Below, piece after piece: positions 41,817 to 49,113 of a stretch of DNA of 53,877 nucleotides. Below the pieces are notes generated by a model. That model searched no databases, was not told where the DNA came from, and worked only from the letters and a program-made list of their open reading frames with translations. The stretch's first letter is position 1, and each line of letters begins with the position of its first letter. The position numbers were made by a program, and so were the translations under genes. The stretch spans positions 1 to 53,877 of the forward strand of contig JAUYPX010000010.1 of assembly GCA_030697505.1 (NCBI GenBank). The letters run 5' to 3'. Source of the stretch: Nanobdellota archaeon (GTDB lineage: Archaea; Nanobdellota; Nanobdellia; Woesearchaeales; GW2011-AR9).

Positions 41817-42938
41817 ATGTACTGCGGAATTGATGTAGCTAAAAATAAATCCCAAGTTTGTATCTTGGACAAAGAGAAAAACATTATTGCAGAATTTGCC
41901 ATCATTCACAATAAAGAAGGCTTTGCAAAGTTAGAACAACATCTCACCAAAGACACAAAAATTGGTTTAGAGACAACCAGTAATTACTGCAAAGCGCTCT
42001 ACCACTATCTGAAAGACAGGTATGATATCCATTACGTTGATAATGTGCAGATGAAAAATTTTGCGAAATTACATTCTCCGAATGTCAAGAATGATAAAAT
42101 AGATGCAAAACTTATCGCAACCTATCTCTCATTCAACTTTAAAACCGTAACTGCCATTGAAACTGATGAAATAAAAGACTTATCCAGGCTGTATTATAAA
42201 ACTCTGAAGAACTTAACCAGATATAAATACATGTTTCAGAATCAGCTCAACGTAATCTTTCCGGAGCTGGAAAAACACTGCCATCTCCGGAGAACGGTAG
42301 CTATTGCCAATATGCTCTTGCAATACCCAACTCCGCAGGAAATTGCCGAAGCAAAAACGGAAGACGTCAGAAATGCTTTAATCAAAGATTTTCATCGCGG
42401 AAGTAAATTTACTTTAGAATATACTCAGAAACTACAAGAACTAGCGCGAAATTCCATTGGAGTGAAAAATTATCCCTCTACCTGCTTCAAAAATACAGTC
42501 GCCATTATGCTGTATTACCAAAAAATGATTGACAACATCAAAAAACAAATGGAGGAAGCCTTGAAAAAATCGCCGTACTATCCTTTACTTGAAAAATTTG
42601 GATACGGCAGTGCTGGCTTGGCAACCATTGTCGGTGAAGTAGGAGATATCCGGCGGTTTTCCAATCATAAAAAATTCATCAAATACTGTGGATTAGATGT
42701 TAGTGAAAAACAATCTGGCAAATCTATGTCAGTAAACTGTTTTATCACTAAAAGAGGCAATAGAATGCTGCGTTCCATATTTTACGATAGAGTGTTAGTC
42801 CATCTGTGTTACAAAACAGAAATCTGGCAGTTTTATACTAGATTGCGAAAAACCGGAAAACATCCTAAGAAATGCATGATTGCTGCTGCTAGAAAACTGG
42901 CAGTAAAAGCGTACTATGATCTATTGAATTGTCATTAA
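41817..42938 (+). CDS. IS110-family transposase (DEDD)
   Basis: 373 aa, full length. The N-terminal RuvC-like DEDD domain shows MYCGIDVAKNKSQ (Asp6), IGLETTSNY (Glu52) and NDKIDAKLIA (Asp93, Asp96). The C-terminal Transposase_20 domain shows IVGEVGDIRRFSNHKKFIKY, CGLDVSEKQSGKS with the conserved Ser, and ITKRGNRMLR. A strong GGAGGT lies 9-10 nt before the ATG. The frame is intact, so the element may be active. It has inserted between a tip/immunity pair and a MntA/HepT pair within the RHS island. Element boundaries are not clear; roughly 41550-42990. Confidence 0.9.
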   Translation: MYCGIDVAKNKSQVCILDKEKNIIAEFAIIHNKEGFAKLEQHLTKDTKIGLETTSNYCKALYHYLKDRYDIHYVDNVQMKNFAKLHSPNVKNDKIDAKLIATYLSFNFKTVTAIETDEIKDLSRLYYKTLKNLTRYKYMFQNQLNVIFPELEKHCHLRRTVAIANMLLQYPTPQEIAEAKTEDVRNALIKDFHRGSKFTLEYTQKLQELARNSIGVKNYPSTCFKNTVAIMLYYQKMIDNIKKQMEEALKKSPYYPLLEKFGYGSAGLATIVGEVGDIRRFSNHKKFIKYCGLDVSEKQSGKSMSVNCFITKRGNRMLRSIFYDRVLVHLCYKTEIWQFYTRLRKTGKHPKKCMIAAARKLAVKAYYDLLNCH

Positions 42939-42998
42939 AGAAATTAAGCAAAGAATAGCGATAGCTCTAAGATTTCAATGACGATAAGCACAGGATAA

Positions 42999-43006
42999 TT
43001 TATATA
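42999..43006 (+). promoter_or_regulatory. TATA box for the MntA/HepT pair
   Basis: TTTATATA lies about 23-30 nt before the ATG at 43029, slightly favouring that codon over the ATG at 43023 if the transcript is leaderless. Confidence 0.55.
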
Positions 43007-43022
43007 GAAGTAAAGACTTGCA

Positions 43023-43325
43023 ATGTACATGGCAAAGAAAGAATTAACCATAAAACAAATTGCAAGAATAGCTGTGCCTATCTTGAAAAGGAACGATGTA
43101 GTTAAAGCAGGAATATTTGGCAGTTACGCCAGAAGAGAAATGAAGAAAACAAGTGATGTTGATTTTCTTATAAAAATAAAAGGCAAGAAAAGTTTATTAG
43201 ATGTTGTAGGTATCCAATTAGATTTACAAAGAGTTCTTGGCAAGAAAGTTGATCTTGTTGAATACAAAGAAATTCACCCTCCCCTTAAGAAGCAGATTCT
43301 CAATGAAGAGATTAGAATCCTATGA
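43023..43325 (+). CDS. mntA: MntA-like minimal nucleotidyltransferase antitoxin
   Basis: 100 aa. The polymerase-beta-type nucleotidyltransferase signature is complete: FGSYARREMKKTSDVDFLI, with Gly33-Ser34 and the metal ligands Asp45 and Asp47; the third acidic residue is likely in KVDLVEY. In MntA/HepT systems this enzyme adds AMP residues to a Tyr on the HEPN toxin and silences it. It overlaps the HepT gene by 4 bp (ATGA). The second ATG (43029) is an alternative start. The pair is complete and probably functional, and may stabilise the island. Confidence 0.85.
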   Translation: MYMAKKELTIKQIARIAVPILKRNDVVKAGIFGSYARREMKKTSDVDFLIKIKGKKSLLDVVGIQLDLQRVLGKKVDLVEYKEIHPPLKKQILNEEIRIL

Positions 43326-43672
43326 AGAAAAACGAGTTACTTTTTATTGAACATATCAATGATTCTATTAAAAATATAGAGGATTTTGTAAAAAGTGTAT
43401 CTAAGAATAGTTTCTTGAAAAATACAGAAAAACAACATGCAGTGGTTAGAGCAATAGAGGTTATTGGAGAGGCAGTTAAGAATATATCTCCTGCATTTAG
43501 GCACAAATATCCGGAAATTCCCTGGGCGAAAATTGCGGGAATGAGAGACAGATTGATTCATCATTATTTTGGTGTTAATCTAGAACGTGTGTGGGATGTT
43601 GTAAAAGACGATATTCCTAAACTCAAGAAGCAAATTCAACAGATTTTGGATGAATCACTAGGCGAAAACTAG
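43322..43672 (+). CDS. hepT: HepT-like HEPN-domain RNase toxin (DUF86)
   Basis: 116 aa, all-helical. The catalytic and modification motif R-x4-H-x-Y is intact: Arg75, His80 and Tyr82 in RDRLIHHYFGVN. Upstream, AIEVIGEAVKNIS and IPWAKIAGMRD are characteristic of the family. The toxin cleaves RNA as a dimer and is neutralised by AMP transfer onto the Tyr by MntA. It is the second gene of the pair, translationally coupled. Confidence 0.87.
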   Translation: MKKNELLFIEHINDSIKNIEDFVKSVSKNSFLKNTEKQHAVVRAIEVIGEAVKNISPAFRHKYPEIPWAKIAGMRDRLIHHYFGVNLERVWDVVKDDIPKLKKQIQQILDESLGEN

Positions 43673-43708
43673 CTGGTTCTGTACGCACGGGGATAACGGG
43701 CCCTCACT

Positions 43709-43730
43709 ATTTTTTTAATTTTTACTAAGG
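43709..43730 (+). terminator. T-rich terminator after hepT
   Basis: A stretch of seven Ts and then a second T-rich run lie 37-58 bp after the hepT stop, just before the next RHS fragment begins. Confidence 0.35.
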
Positions 43731-43767
43731 TAGTTCTGTTTACGATCCCCAATCGTTAAATCGGTAT

Positions 43768-44382
43768 ATGTTTGAGAGAGGAAATCCTGAGAAATATACT
43801 GATCCAGATGGACATATTGTTCCGCTCGTTTTATTTGGTGCTGGAATGTTAATCGCTGGTGCTCTTATAACATTAATATGGGCTGTAAAGAAAATAGAAA
43901 ATCCAAAACCAATAAGTACAACTGAAGCTGCCGATATCGGATCAACAGCGGCAAGCGAGATAGCTCCATCAGCGTTGGAGACAGTATCTCCGAGTACGGC
44001 AGCAGTAGCGAATAAAGGAATACTTCCTTTACAAGTTGCATTAGGTACTTATGATGCAGGTAAGAGTTTGTTAGATAAGTATTTACCTGAGGAAGAGGAT
44101 AAGGATAGTAAAAAGAAAATGGTGCCAGTAGTAATCCAGGATGTTAAAGGAAATACTCAAGTATTTTTAGTTAGGGAAGGAACATCTCAATTTTATGTTA
44201 GTGGTGGAGGAGGTAGTGGTGGTGGGGTGAACTATGTTATTATATGGAAAAATGGTAAACCTATTGCTACGATTAAAACAACTCCCGGAAAATCCCCATC
44301 AAAAACTGTTGAAGAAGCAAAGGAACAAACAACTAGCACAGAACAAAGCAGTAAAAGCAAAGAGACAAAAAAAGCTAGTTAA
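43768..44382 (+). CDS. Headless RHS core-tip cassette (tip F)
   Basis: 204 aa from an internal Met. RHS similarity starts slightly upstream at about 43737, with codons reading V-Y-D-P-Q-S-L-N-R-Y. The core end reads GNPEKYTDPDGH. Tip F has a membrane helix (LVLFGAGMLIAGALITLIW), an acidic linker, and a beta domain (MVPVVIQDVKGNTQVFLVRE, then VIIWKNGKPIATIKTT) separated by a Gly/Ser run. Its layout parallels tip E, so the two are divergent paralogues. No secretion signal or promoter is visible. The next gene is on the opposite strand, so it lacks a normal downstream immunity gene. Confidence 0.6.
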   Translation: MFERGNPEKYTDPDGHIVPLVLFGAGMLIAGALITLIWAVKKIENPKPISTTEAADIGSTAASEIAPSALETVSPSTAAVANKGILPLQVALGTYDAGKSLLDKYLPEEEDKDSKKKMVPVVIQDVKGNTQVFLVREGTSQFYVSGGGGSGGGVNYVIIWKNGKPIATIKTTPGKSPSKTVEEAKEQTTSTEQSSKSKETKKAS

Positions 44383-44623
44383 ATATATACATAAAAAAGA
44401 AAACTAACCCTAAGATAACATAAACCACTAAACTAAAAGCTCTTTGTTTGTTATTCTTTGCTCTCAGAATAAACCATTCCGGATTTTTTACGTATATGCC
44501 GGCCGTGATGAAAGCTAATATTGATGTGATGAAATATAATTCTGTAAAATGAGAAATAAGTAAAGAAATCGGCAAAAGTAAAACGTACAATATCTGTAAT
44601 ATCTTAAATAGGTAATTAGCCAT
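44375..44623 (-). CDS. Small membrane protein, 82 aa
   Basis: Three hydrophobic segments (ILQILYVLLLPISLLI, ITSILAFITAGIYV, VVYVILGLVFFFMYIF). On the minus strand TTTAAATAG (plus-strand 44648-44656) lies about 25-30 nt before the ATG, a plausible leaderless promoter. It converges on the tip F gene with an 8-bp overlap at the 3' ends. Position and size are like the candidate immunity genes, but the orientation is opposite, so this is weaker. Confidence 0.45.
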   Translation of the reverse strand: MANYLFKILQILYVLLLPISLLISHFTELYFITSILAFITAGIYVKNPEWFILRAKNNKQRAFSLVVYVILGLVFFFMYIFN

Positions 44624-44692
44624 AGGGTAGAATTTAGTCTAAATCTATTTAAATTTTTCTTCTCAAAAGTGTATGATGCTTCTTTTGAGAAA

Positions 44693-44788
44693 ATGAAAGA
44701 GGGTAAATTCTACTATGATGGGTTGGGATTGCGCGGAGTTACAAGAGGTGCGTTGACAAAGAAATTGACTTCTGGAAACTTGATTGAT
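44693..44788 (+). pseudogene. RHS fragment (YD region)
   Basis: Codons reading KFYYDGLGLRGVTRGALTKK match the large toxin around residues 850-870 (KFYYDGLGLNGIGLRGALSKK). The fragment is cut off by the IS91-like end that begins GGCACGTAA at 44789, which supplies a stop. A 10-bp inverted repeat (TTCTCAAAAG / CTTTTGAGAA, 44660-44692) precedes it. Confidence 0.65.
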
Positions 44789-44828
44789 GGCACGTAAACT
44801 ATATTTTATAAATAAAATTCTTCTTCCC
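44789..44828 (+). mobile_element. Solo left end of an IS91-like element
   Basis: About 40 bp starting GGCACGTAAACTATAT that match 45347-45387, the start of the IS91-like element including its first transposase codons (about 36 of 41 positions). Here it is joined directly to an RHS tip remnant at TTCTTCCC, a sequence present in both partners, so the rest was probably lost by short-homology recombination. Confidence 0.55.
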
Positions 44829-44965
44829 GTTCTGTATTTAGTGAAAGTAAAAGTCAACCAGCCATATCTAGTTTAGCCCGGGCATCTGCAAATGCTAAAC
44901 CTGGCCAAACAGCAGGTAGTATTATAAAAGCATGGCGTGCAAAGCAGAAAAAAGGTAAAGATTGA
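44822..44965 (+). pseudogene. RHS tip C 3' remnant
   Basis: Open codons read SSRSVFSESKSQPAISSLAR and then AGSIIKAWRAKQKKGKD before TGA, clearly the C-terminal end of tip C (SSRSVFSGSS, AGSIIKAWRAQQKK at 38395-38536). There is no start, core or release site. Confidence 0.7.
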
Positions 44966-45043
44966 TGGATAAAGTGATTTTCCTCCAAAAACAAAAACTA
45001 AGTAAAAGTAATATTTAAATAGAATAGAATTAAGTTAATAAAA

Positions 45044-45355
45044 ATGAACGAAAATTTACTTGATGCTATAAAAAGAACGTTTAGTAATAAAAAAATTCTT
45101 TTAATAGGATTTTTACTCTCTCTTAAAATTCCCTTTTTGTATCTTCTTACAAACACAATTATATTTGGTTATTTATTAAAATGTGGTGGTACAGTCTCAA
45201 CTTACAAGAATAAGCTTCCTCCTTTTGAAAAGATCACTTCTTTGTTCAAGTTTGGAATTCTTGGAATATTGGTTGTCTTTTTATACCAACTTCCTTTCTG
45301 GATTTTCAGTGTATTTTACTATTATGATTTAGGATTAAATATTAGTGGCACGTAA
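45044..45355 (+). pseudogene. DUF4013-like membrane protein gene truncated by an IS91-like element
   Basis: 103 codons starting MNENLLDAIKRTFSNKK, with membrane segments (FLYLLTNTIIFGYLLKCG, FGILGILVVFLYQLPFWIF). The GYLLKC...LPPFEKITSLFKFGI pattern resembles the N-terminal part of DUF4013 membrane proteins common in archaea, which are normally over 200 aa. The reading frame ends when the IS91-like end GGCACGTAA begins at 45347, giving a false stop. TTTAAATAG at about 45013 could be its promoter. Confidence 0.55.
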
Positions 45356-45369
45356 AGTATATATTATAA

Positions 45370-46193
45370 ATGAAATTAATTCTTCCCTCTAGAATGGCTT
45401 ATACAATCAGGAAAATCTTAGAAGAAAATTGGAGCGATTTTTGTAACAATAATCCTGTTACCGACTATCAAAAGAAAGAAGTTGAAAAGATGATACATTG
45501 CAGCAAGCATAGCTGCAACAGCAGAATATGCTCTTCCTGTGGCAAGAGATACACTGATCAATGGTCAGAGCAATTAAAGCATTACCTCTTTCCGATAAAA
45601 CATAAGCATATCGTCCTGACAGTTCCAGCTATTTTAAGGCCAACTCTTAGAGATTGGAATAATATCAAGATCTTCATGGATTCTTCCGCACTATTTTTAA
45701 AAAATATTTTCAAAGCAAAGGTATTGCCGTAATCACCATATTGCACACCTTTGGAAAAGATCTGAAATTTCACCCGCATTTGCATCTCATCGCTGCCGAA
45801 GGATATTTTTCTGACAACACTTTCATTCCGGAACCTATCTTTTTCAAGTCTAAATTTAATAAGATGTGGAGAGCAGTCGTTTTGAATAAGCTTGGTGTTT
45901 CTTTAGAAAATTATCATTATGGTTTTTATGTCTGGTGTGATCATAAAAGTACTTTCTCTATAAACTATGTTGGAAGATATGTCCGGCATCCGGCAATTGC
46001 CAATAGTAGAATTATTGTTTATGACAAAAATAATATAACTTTCTTTTACAAGGACAACCAATCAAAGAAAATTGTTATAACCAAATCGGTAGATGATTTC
46101 ATTTCGTCGCTTGTCCAGCATATTCCGCCAAAACAGTTTAAGATAATCAGGTATTATGGAGTTTATTGTAGGAATAAAAGAAGACTAATGTAA
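45370..46193 (+). pseudogene. IS91-family (Y2/zinc-finger) transposase, frameshifted
   Basis: The first frame (to 45732) has the zinc-binding N terminus: C-x4-C-x4-C-x2-C in HCSKHSCNSRICSSCGKRY. It then has FPIKHKHIVLTVPAILRP. The second frame, open from before 45711, carries SKGIAVITILHTFGKDLKFH, HPHLHLIAAEG and YVGRYVRHPAIANSRI with the catalytic Tyr. The two join only by a shift near the run TTTTTAAAAAA at 45694-45704. The C-terminal end is short and meets the HEPN gene, so the element may also be 3'-truncated. Inactive unless the run supports programmed frameshifting. Confidence 0.75.
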
Positions 46194-46822
46194 TCTATTT
46201 TCAATCTCTTTTTTGATAGCAGAAATATAAAGATCAAATTTCAATTCAGCGCTCTTCCACATCTCTTTGCTGATGTCAAGCCCTTCGTATTTATTTCTGT
46301 TCCGTACTGTCCTGATGTTTTCCAAAAATGCCCAATCTAACTCCAAATCTTTAAAGTGGAGAACAACAAAGGCAAATAACCCCTGATGGTTGCTTGTTTT
46401 TTGCCGTTCAAAACGCATTAACTGGTCACAAAGCTCTCGAAAGATGTCATAATGGATATTAAAAATGACTCTCCAGCTTGGATCTTTTAGTTTTCGTAAA
46501 CTTTTTCCGAAGATATAATCTTCCATAACCATGAAGATAACCTTCTTTACTTCATCTTTATCCAGATTGGCTTCTTCATAGAACCCTTCTGTTGAAAGCT
46601 GCTCATATACATTAAAAGGACGATAGCTCCGCACTTTAGTGCGGAGTATCAGCCCTTTTATGCAAGAAGGACAAAGTCCTTCTGCACAGAAAGACTGTGT
46701 CTTTCTTGTGTCACAAAGTGCGGGGTTTAGAAAGCGCCTTTTTTCAAGCCACACACTTTAGTGCGTGATGAGGCGCTTTCCCGCACTTTTATGACTTGCT
46801 TTGCTGATCGTTCTTTAGGCAT
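46185..46822 (-). pseudogene. HEPN-domain protein gene interrupted by a hairpin element
   Basis: The original start is the ATG at 46820-46822, overlapping the stop of the upstream nucleotidyltransferase gene. Reading gives MPKERSAKQVIK, then the inserted element (46663-46785) shifts the frame and brings a stop. Removing the element and one copy of the 8-bp duplication gives MPKERSAKQVIKGLILRTKV and the rest of the protein in frame, 168 aa. The C-terminal part shows HEPN features (HQGLFAFVVLHFKD, NIRTVRNRNKYEG). Translation could restart at an ATG in the element (46754), giving a 189-aa form with a false N terminus. The partner nucleotidyltransferase is intact. Confidence 0.8.
46663..46785. 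mobile_element. Hairpin-array insertion element with 8-bp target duplication
   Basis: 123 bp flanked by CTTTTATG (46655-46662 and 46786-46793). Contents in order: AGAAGGAC/GTCCTTCT with borders TGCA and GCAC, AGAAAGAC/GTCTTTCT with borders GCAC and TGTG, then a nested stem with GTGCGGG/CCCGCAC outside and GAAAGCGCC/GGCGCTTTC inside. No ORF. Its insertion breaks the HEPN gene, and exact removal restores it. This is the clearest proof in the window that these hairpin arrays move. Confidence 0.8.
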
Positions 46823-47357
46823 GGATACTGACCTTAAATGGTTCGATACTATTAGTTATATAAAATCCTTTTGTGATGTTAGGGATCACCGTTCGGTCTA
46901 AATTTTTCTTAAGTATCTTCTTGTTTTTGTAAGCGAATACGTGTAGGTCTCGGTGTAATTTAGTCTCATATAATCCTTTATGAAACTCGGCATCATCTCC
47001 ATAGATAAATAAGTCGATATCGCTTGAATTACTCCAGTCGCCGCGTGCAAAACTTCCAAACAGGATGGCGGTCTTGATATCTTTACAGGAATTAAGGTCT
47101 CCAAAAAGCCCGCTTTGTTCAAGGAGTTTTAACCCATATAATCTTTTTTCGGAACGAAATTTAGGAAAATCTTTATTTGCTATGTAATAGGGCATTTTTC
47201 CCTTATTCTTAACGCGTATGATAAGTTTCTCATTAAGCAACTCTTTGAGAAAATGATTTACCCGCTCACGGCTTATGTCTGATTCTATAAGGATGGACTC
47301 AAAATGCCATCTTCTAAGTGTATTGTGGAAAAACAGTGCTTTAATCTTTTCTTTCAT
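46815..47357 (-). CDS. Winged-helix nucleotidyltransferase (antitoxin-like)
   Basis: 180 aa. An N-terminal winged-helix DNA-binding domain (about 10-60: HFESILIESDISRERVNHFL, KLIIRVKNKGKMPYYIA) is followed by a minimal nucleotidyltransferase with FGSFARGDWSNSSDIDLFIYG. The two metal-binding Asp residues are present in DIDLF and a third acidic region follows. It overlaps the start of the (now broken) HEPN gene, the arrangement of nucleotidyltransferase/HEPN toxin-antitoxin pairs. The wHTH suggests self-regulation of the operon. A TATA-like ATATTTAAAT lies upstream at about 47377-47386 on the plus strand. Confidence 0.75.
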   Translation of the reverse strand: MKEKIKALFFHNTLRRWHFESILIESDISRERVNHFLKELLNEKLIIRVKNKGKMPYYIANKDFPKFRSEKRLYGLKLLEQSGLFGDLNSCKDIKTAILFGSFARGDWSNSSDIDLFIYGDDAEFHKGLYETKLHRDLHVFAYKNKKILKKNLDRTVIPNITKGFYITNSIEPFKVSIHA

Positions 47358-47491
47358 ATTTAGTATGAAAAATCAAACTAATATTTAAATATATGTTATT
47401 TTTGTGATAGGCGCCTAAAAGTTTTTCTCCAGGTTAGATTTAGGGATTGATATTAAAAAGTACCAATGAAGTTATATCCTTAACTATCTAA

Positions 47492-47501
47492 ATCATTATA
47501 A
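47492..47501 (+). promoter_or_regulatory. TATA box for the RPA gene
   Basis: CATTATAAAG lies about 38-47 nt before the ATG at 47539, and GGGGTGGTG just before the ATG provides the ribosome site. The rest of 47358-47491 shows only AT-rich promoter-like sequence for the divergent gene. Confidence 0.5.
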
Positions 47502-47538
47502 AGCATTTTTATCTTCTTTTCGTATTTGGGGTGGTGTC

Positions 47539-48522
47539 ATGTATAAAGTTCCCTTAGCGGAAATCAAACAGAAAATTCTGGCCAGCGATAAGCTTGGCAG
47601 CGATGAATTAGAATTAAAACTGAAAGCTAAAATCAATGAGCTTTCCGGCCTAATCAGCGAGGAAGGAGCCGCACATATCATCGCCAATGAATTAGGCATA
47701 GAAATTGTTTCTACCACCCAGAAAAAATTGAAGATAAAGGAGATCTATTCGGGCATGCGTAGTGTTACGACTGTCGGCAAGGTGGTGCGGAAGTTTGAGG
47801 TGCGCGAATTCGCGAAGGAAGACCGCAGCGGGAAAGTATGTTCAGTCATCTTAGGTGATGACAGCGGCACGATTCGGACCGTATTTTGGAATGATCAAGT
47901 GGATTTACTGAAGGATGTTTCTGAAGGCGACATACTGTTAGTCAAGGATGCCTATGTGCGGGAAAATAATAATGGCAAGGAGATTCATATGGGAAATCAA
48001 GGAAGCATCGAGATTAACCCCGAAGGAGAAACAGTGCAGTCAGTGCGGGAGTCAGCCGCCCATGAGCGGAAAAAAATAGCCGAGCTTCAGGATGGCAATG
48101 GAGCAGAGATTGTGGGGACAGTAGTCCAAGTATTTGACCCGCGATTTTTTAATGTCTGCCCAGGATGCAGCAAGAAAGTGACGGAATCTGCTGGCGCATT
48201 TAGCTGCAACAGCCATGGCGAGGTGAAGCCAGCGGTATCGTATGTCATGAATCTAGTCCTTGACGACGGATCAGGAAATATCCGTAGTGTTCTATGGAAA
48301 AATCAAACTACTCATCTGTTAGATAAGACCGAGCAGCAGATAGCCTTGTATAAAGAAAATCCGGCTGCGTTTGAAGAGATCAAGACTGATCTGCTAGGCG
48401 AGCAGTTGAAATTACTTGGACAAGTCAAGAAGAATGAGATGTTTTCCCGTCTGGAATTTAATGTGCAGATGGTTTCCAAAGCGAAGCCGGAAGAGGAGTT
48501 AGCTCGATTAGAGAAAGCATAA
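47539..48522 (+). CDS. rpa: Archaeal replication protein A (single-strand DNA-binding)
   Basis: 327 aa. The N-terminal helical part is followed by an OB fold at about 70-165 (TVGKVVRKFEVREFAKEDR, SVILGDDSGTIRTVFWNDQ). A linker leads to a second OB fold at about 190-265 with an inserted zinc finger Cys207-x2-Cys210...Cys223-x2-His226 (CPGCSKKV, FSCNSHG) and LVLDDGSGNIRSVLWKNQ. This is the COG1599-type architecture of euryarchaeal and DPANN RPA. It coats single-stranded DNA in replication and repair and would load or compete with RadA, encoded 3 kb away. It is followed 2 bp later by a 162-aa gene, likely a dedicated partner. Confidence 0.85.
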   Translation: MYKVPLAEIKQKILASDKLGSDELELKLKAKINELSGLISEEGAAHIIANELGIEIVSTTQKKLKIKEIYSGMRSVTTVGKVVRKFEVREFAKEDRSGKVCSVILGDDSGTIRTVFWNDQVDLLKDVSEGDILLVKDAYVRENNNGKEIHMGNQGSIEINPEGETVQSVRESAAHERKKIAELQDGNGAEIVGTVVQVFDPRFFNVCPGCSKKVTESAGAFSCNSHGEVKPAVSYVMNLVLDDGSGNIRSVLWKNQTTHLLDKTEQQIALYKENPAAFEEIKTDLLGEQLKLLGQVKKNEMFSRLEFNVQMVSKAKPEEELARLEKA

Positions 48523-48524
48523 TC

Positions 48525-49013
48525 ATGGAAGACTGGGTTGCAAAGAAGTTATTGGAATTGGGATATGATCAGGAACGAAAAGAAAATGCTACATATGGAA
48601 ATCTTATTTCAATTTCTCGAGGATATTTAGGCGGTTTAATCTTACTTGAGGGAATAGTTGTTGCCCGGGATAGATTATCTGTTCCGATTTGTGATAAAAA
48701 TATCGCTGTTAGCGGTTTTCGGACTCAGAATTCAAATTCATTGTATGGAGATCTCTTTGAAAAGAAATCTGATGATGTAGTTATTGATCTTCAATTAGGA
48801 TATTTCAGTACCTTATCTATAAGTCCATTAGAAAAAAGATTTGATGGGGAAGGGGTTTGTTTAGATTATATCTCTCCAAGTGATAGGATTTATGTCGGTA
48901 AGGTTCGTAAAAATACTTTTACTTTAGTATTCGAAGACATACGAAAAAATCGTGTAGCAAGCTTTGAATTCTGGACCAAAGGCGAAATGTTGTATGTGCC
49001 GAGGAAGGGTTAA
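48525..49013 (+). CDS. RPA-linked hypothetical protein, 162 aa
   Basis: Starts 2 bp after the RPA stop, so it is co-translated with it. Soluble, mixed alpha/beta: an N-terminal helix (DWVAKKLLELGYDQERKEN), then mostly strands (LIVLE-type GGLILLEGIVVARD, VVIDLQLGYFSTLSI). No metal or nucleotide motif is obvious. In many archaea RPA genes are followed by RPA-associated OB-fold proteins, and the strand-rich middle could be one, but the similarity is not clear enough to name it. Confidence 0.55.
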   Translation: MEDWVAKKLLELGYDQERKENATYGNLISISRGYLGGLILLEGIVVARDRLSVPICDKNIAVSGFRTQNSNSLYGDLFEKKSDDVVIDLQLGYFSTLSISPLEKRFDGEGVCLDYISPSDRIYVGKVRKNTFTLVFEDIRKNRVASFEFWTKGEMLYVPRKG

Positions 49014-49113
49014 CGTAACCTACCGCGAAGGAAATTATTTAAAGAAAATGCACCTAAAGGAAACAGCTGATTATGGTTGAGCATCAAAAGTATGTAAATG
49101 CTACATCTCTCGC

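Noticed and set aside
41130..43700. tRNA gene near the IS110 element as an integration site
   Set aside because: The short inverted repeats there do not form a cloverleaf, and no anticodon arm or CCA-type end could be found.
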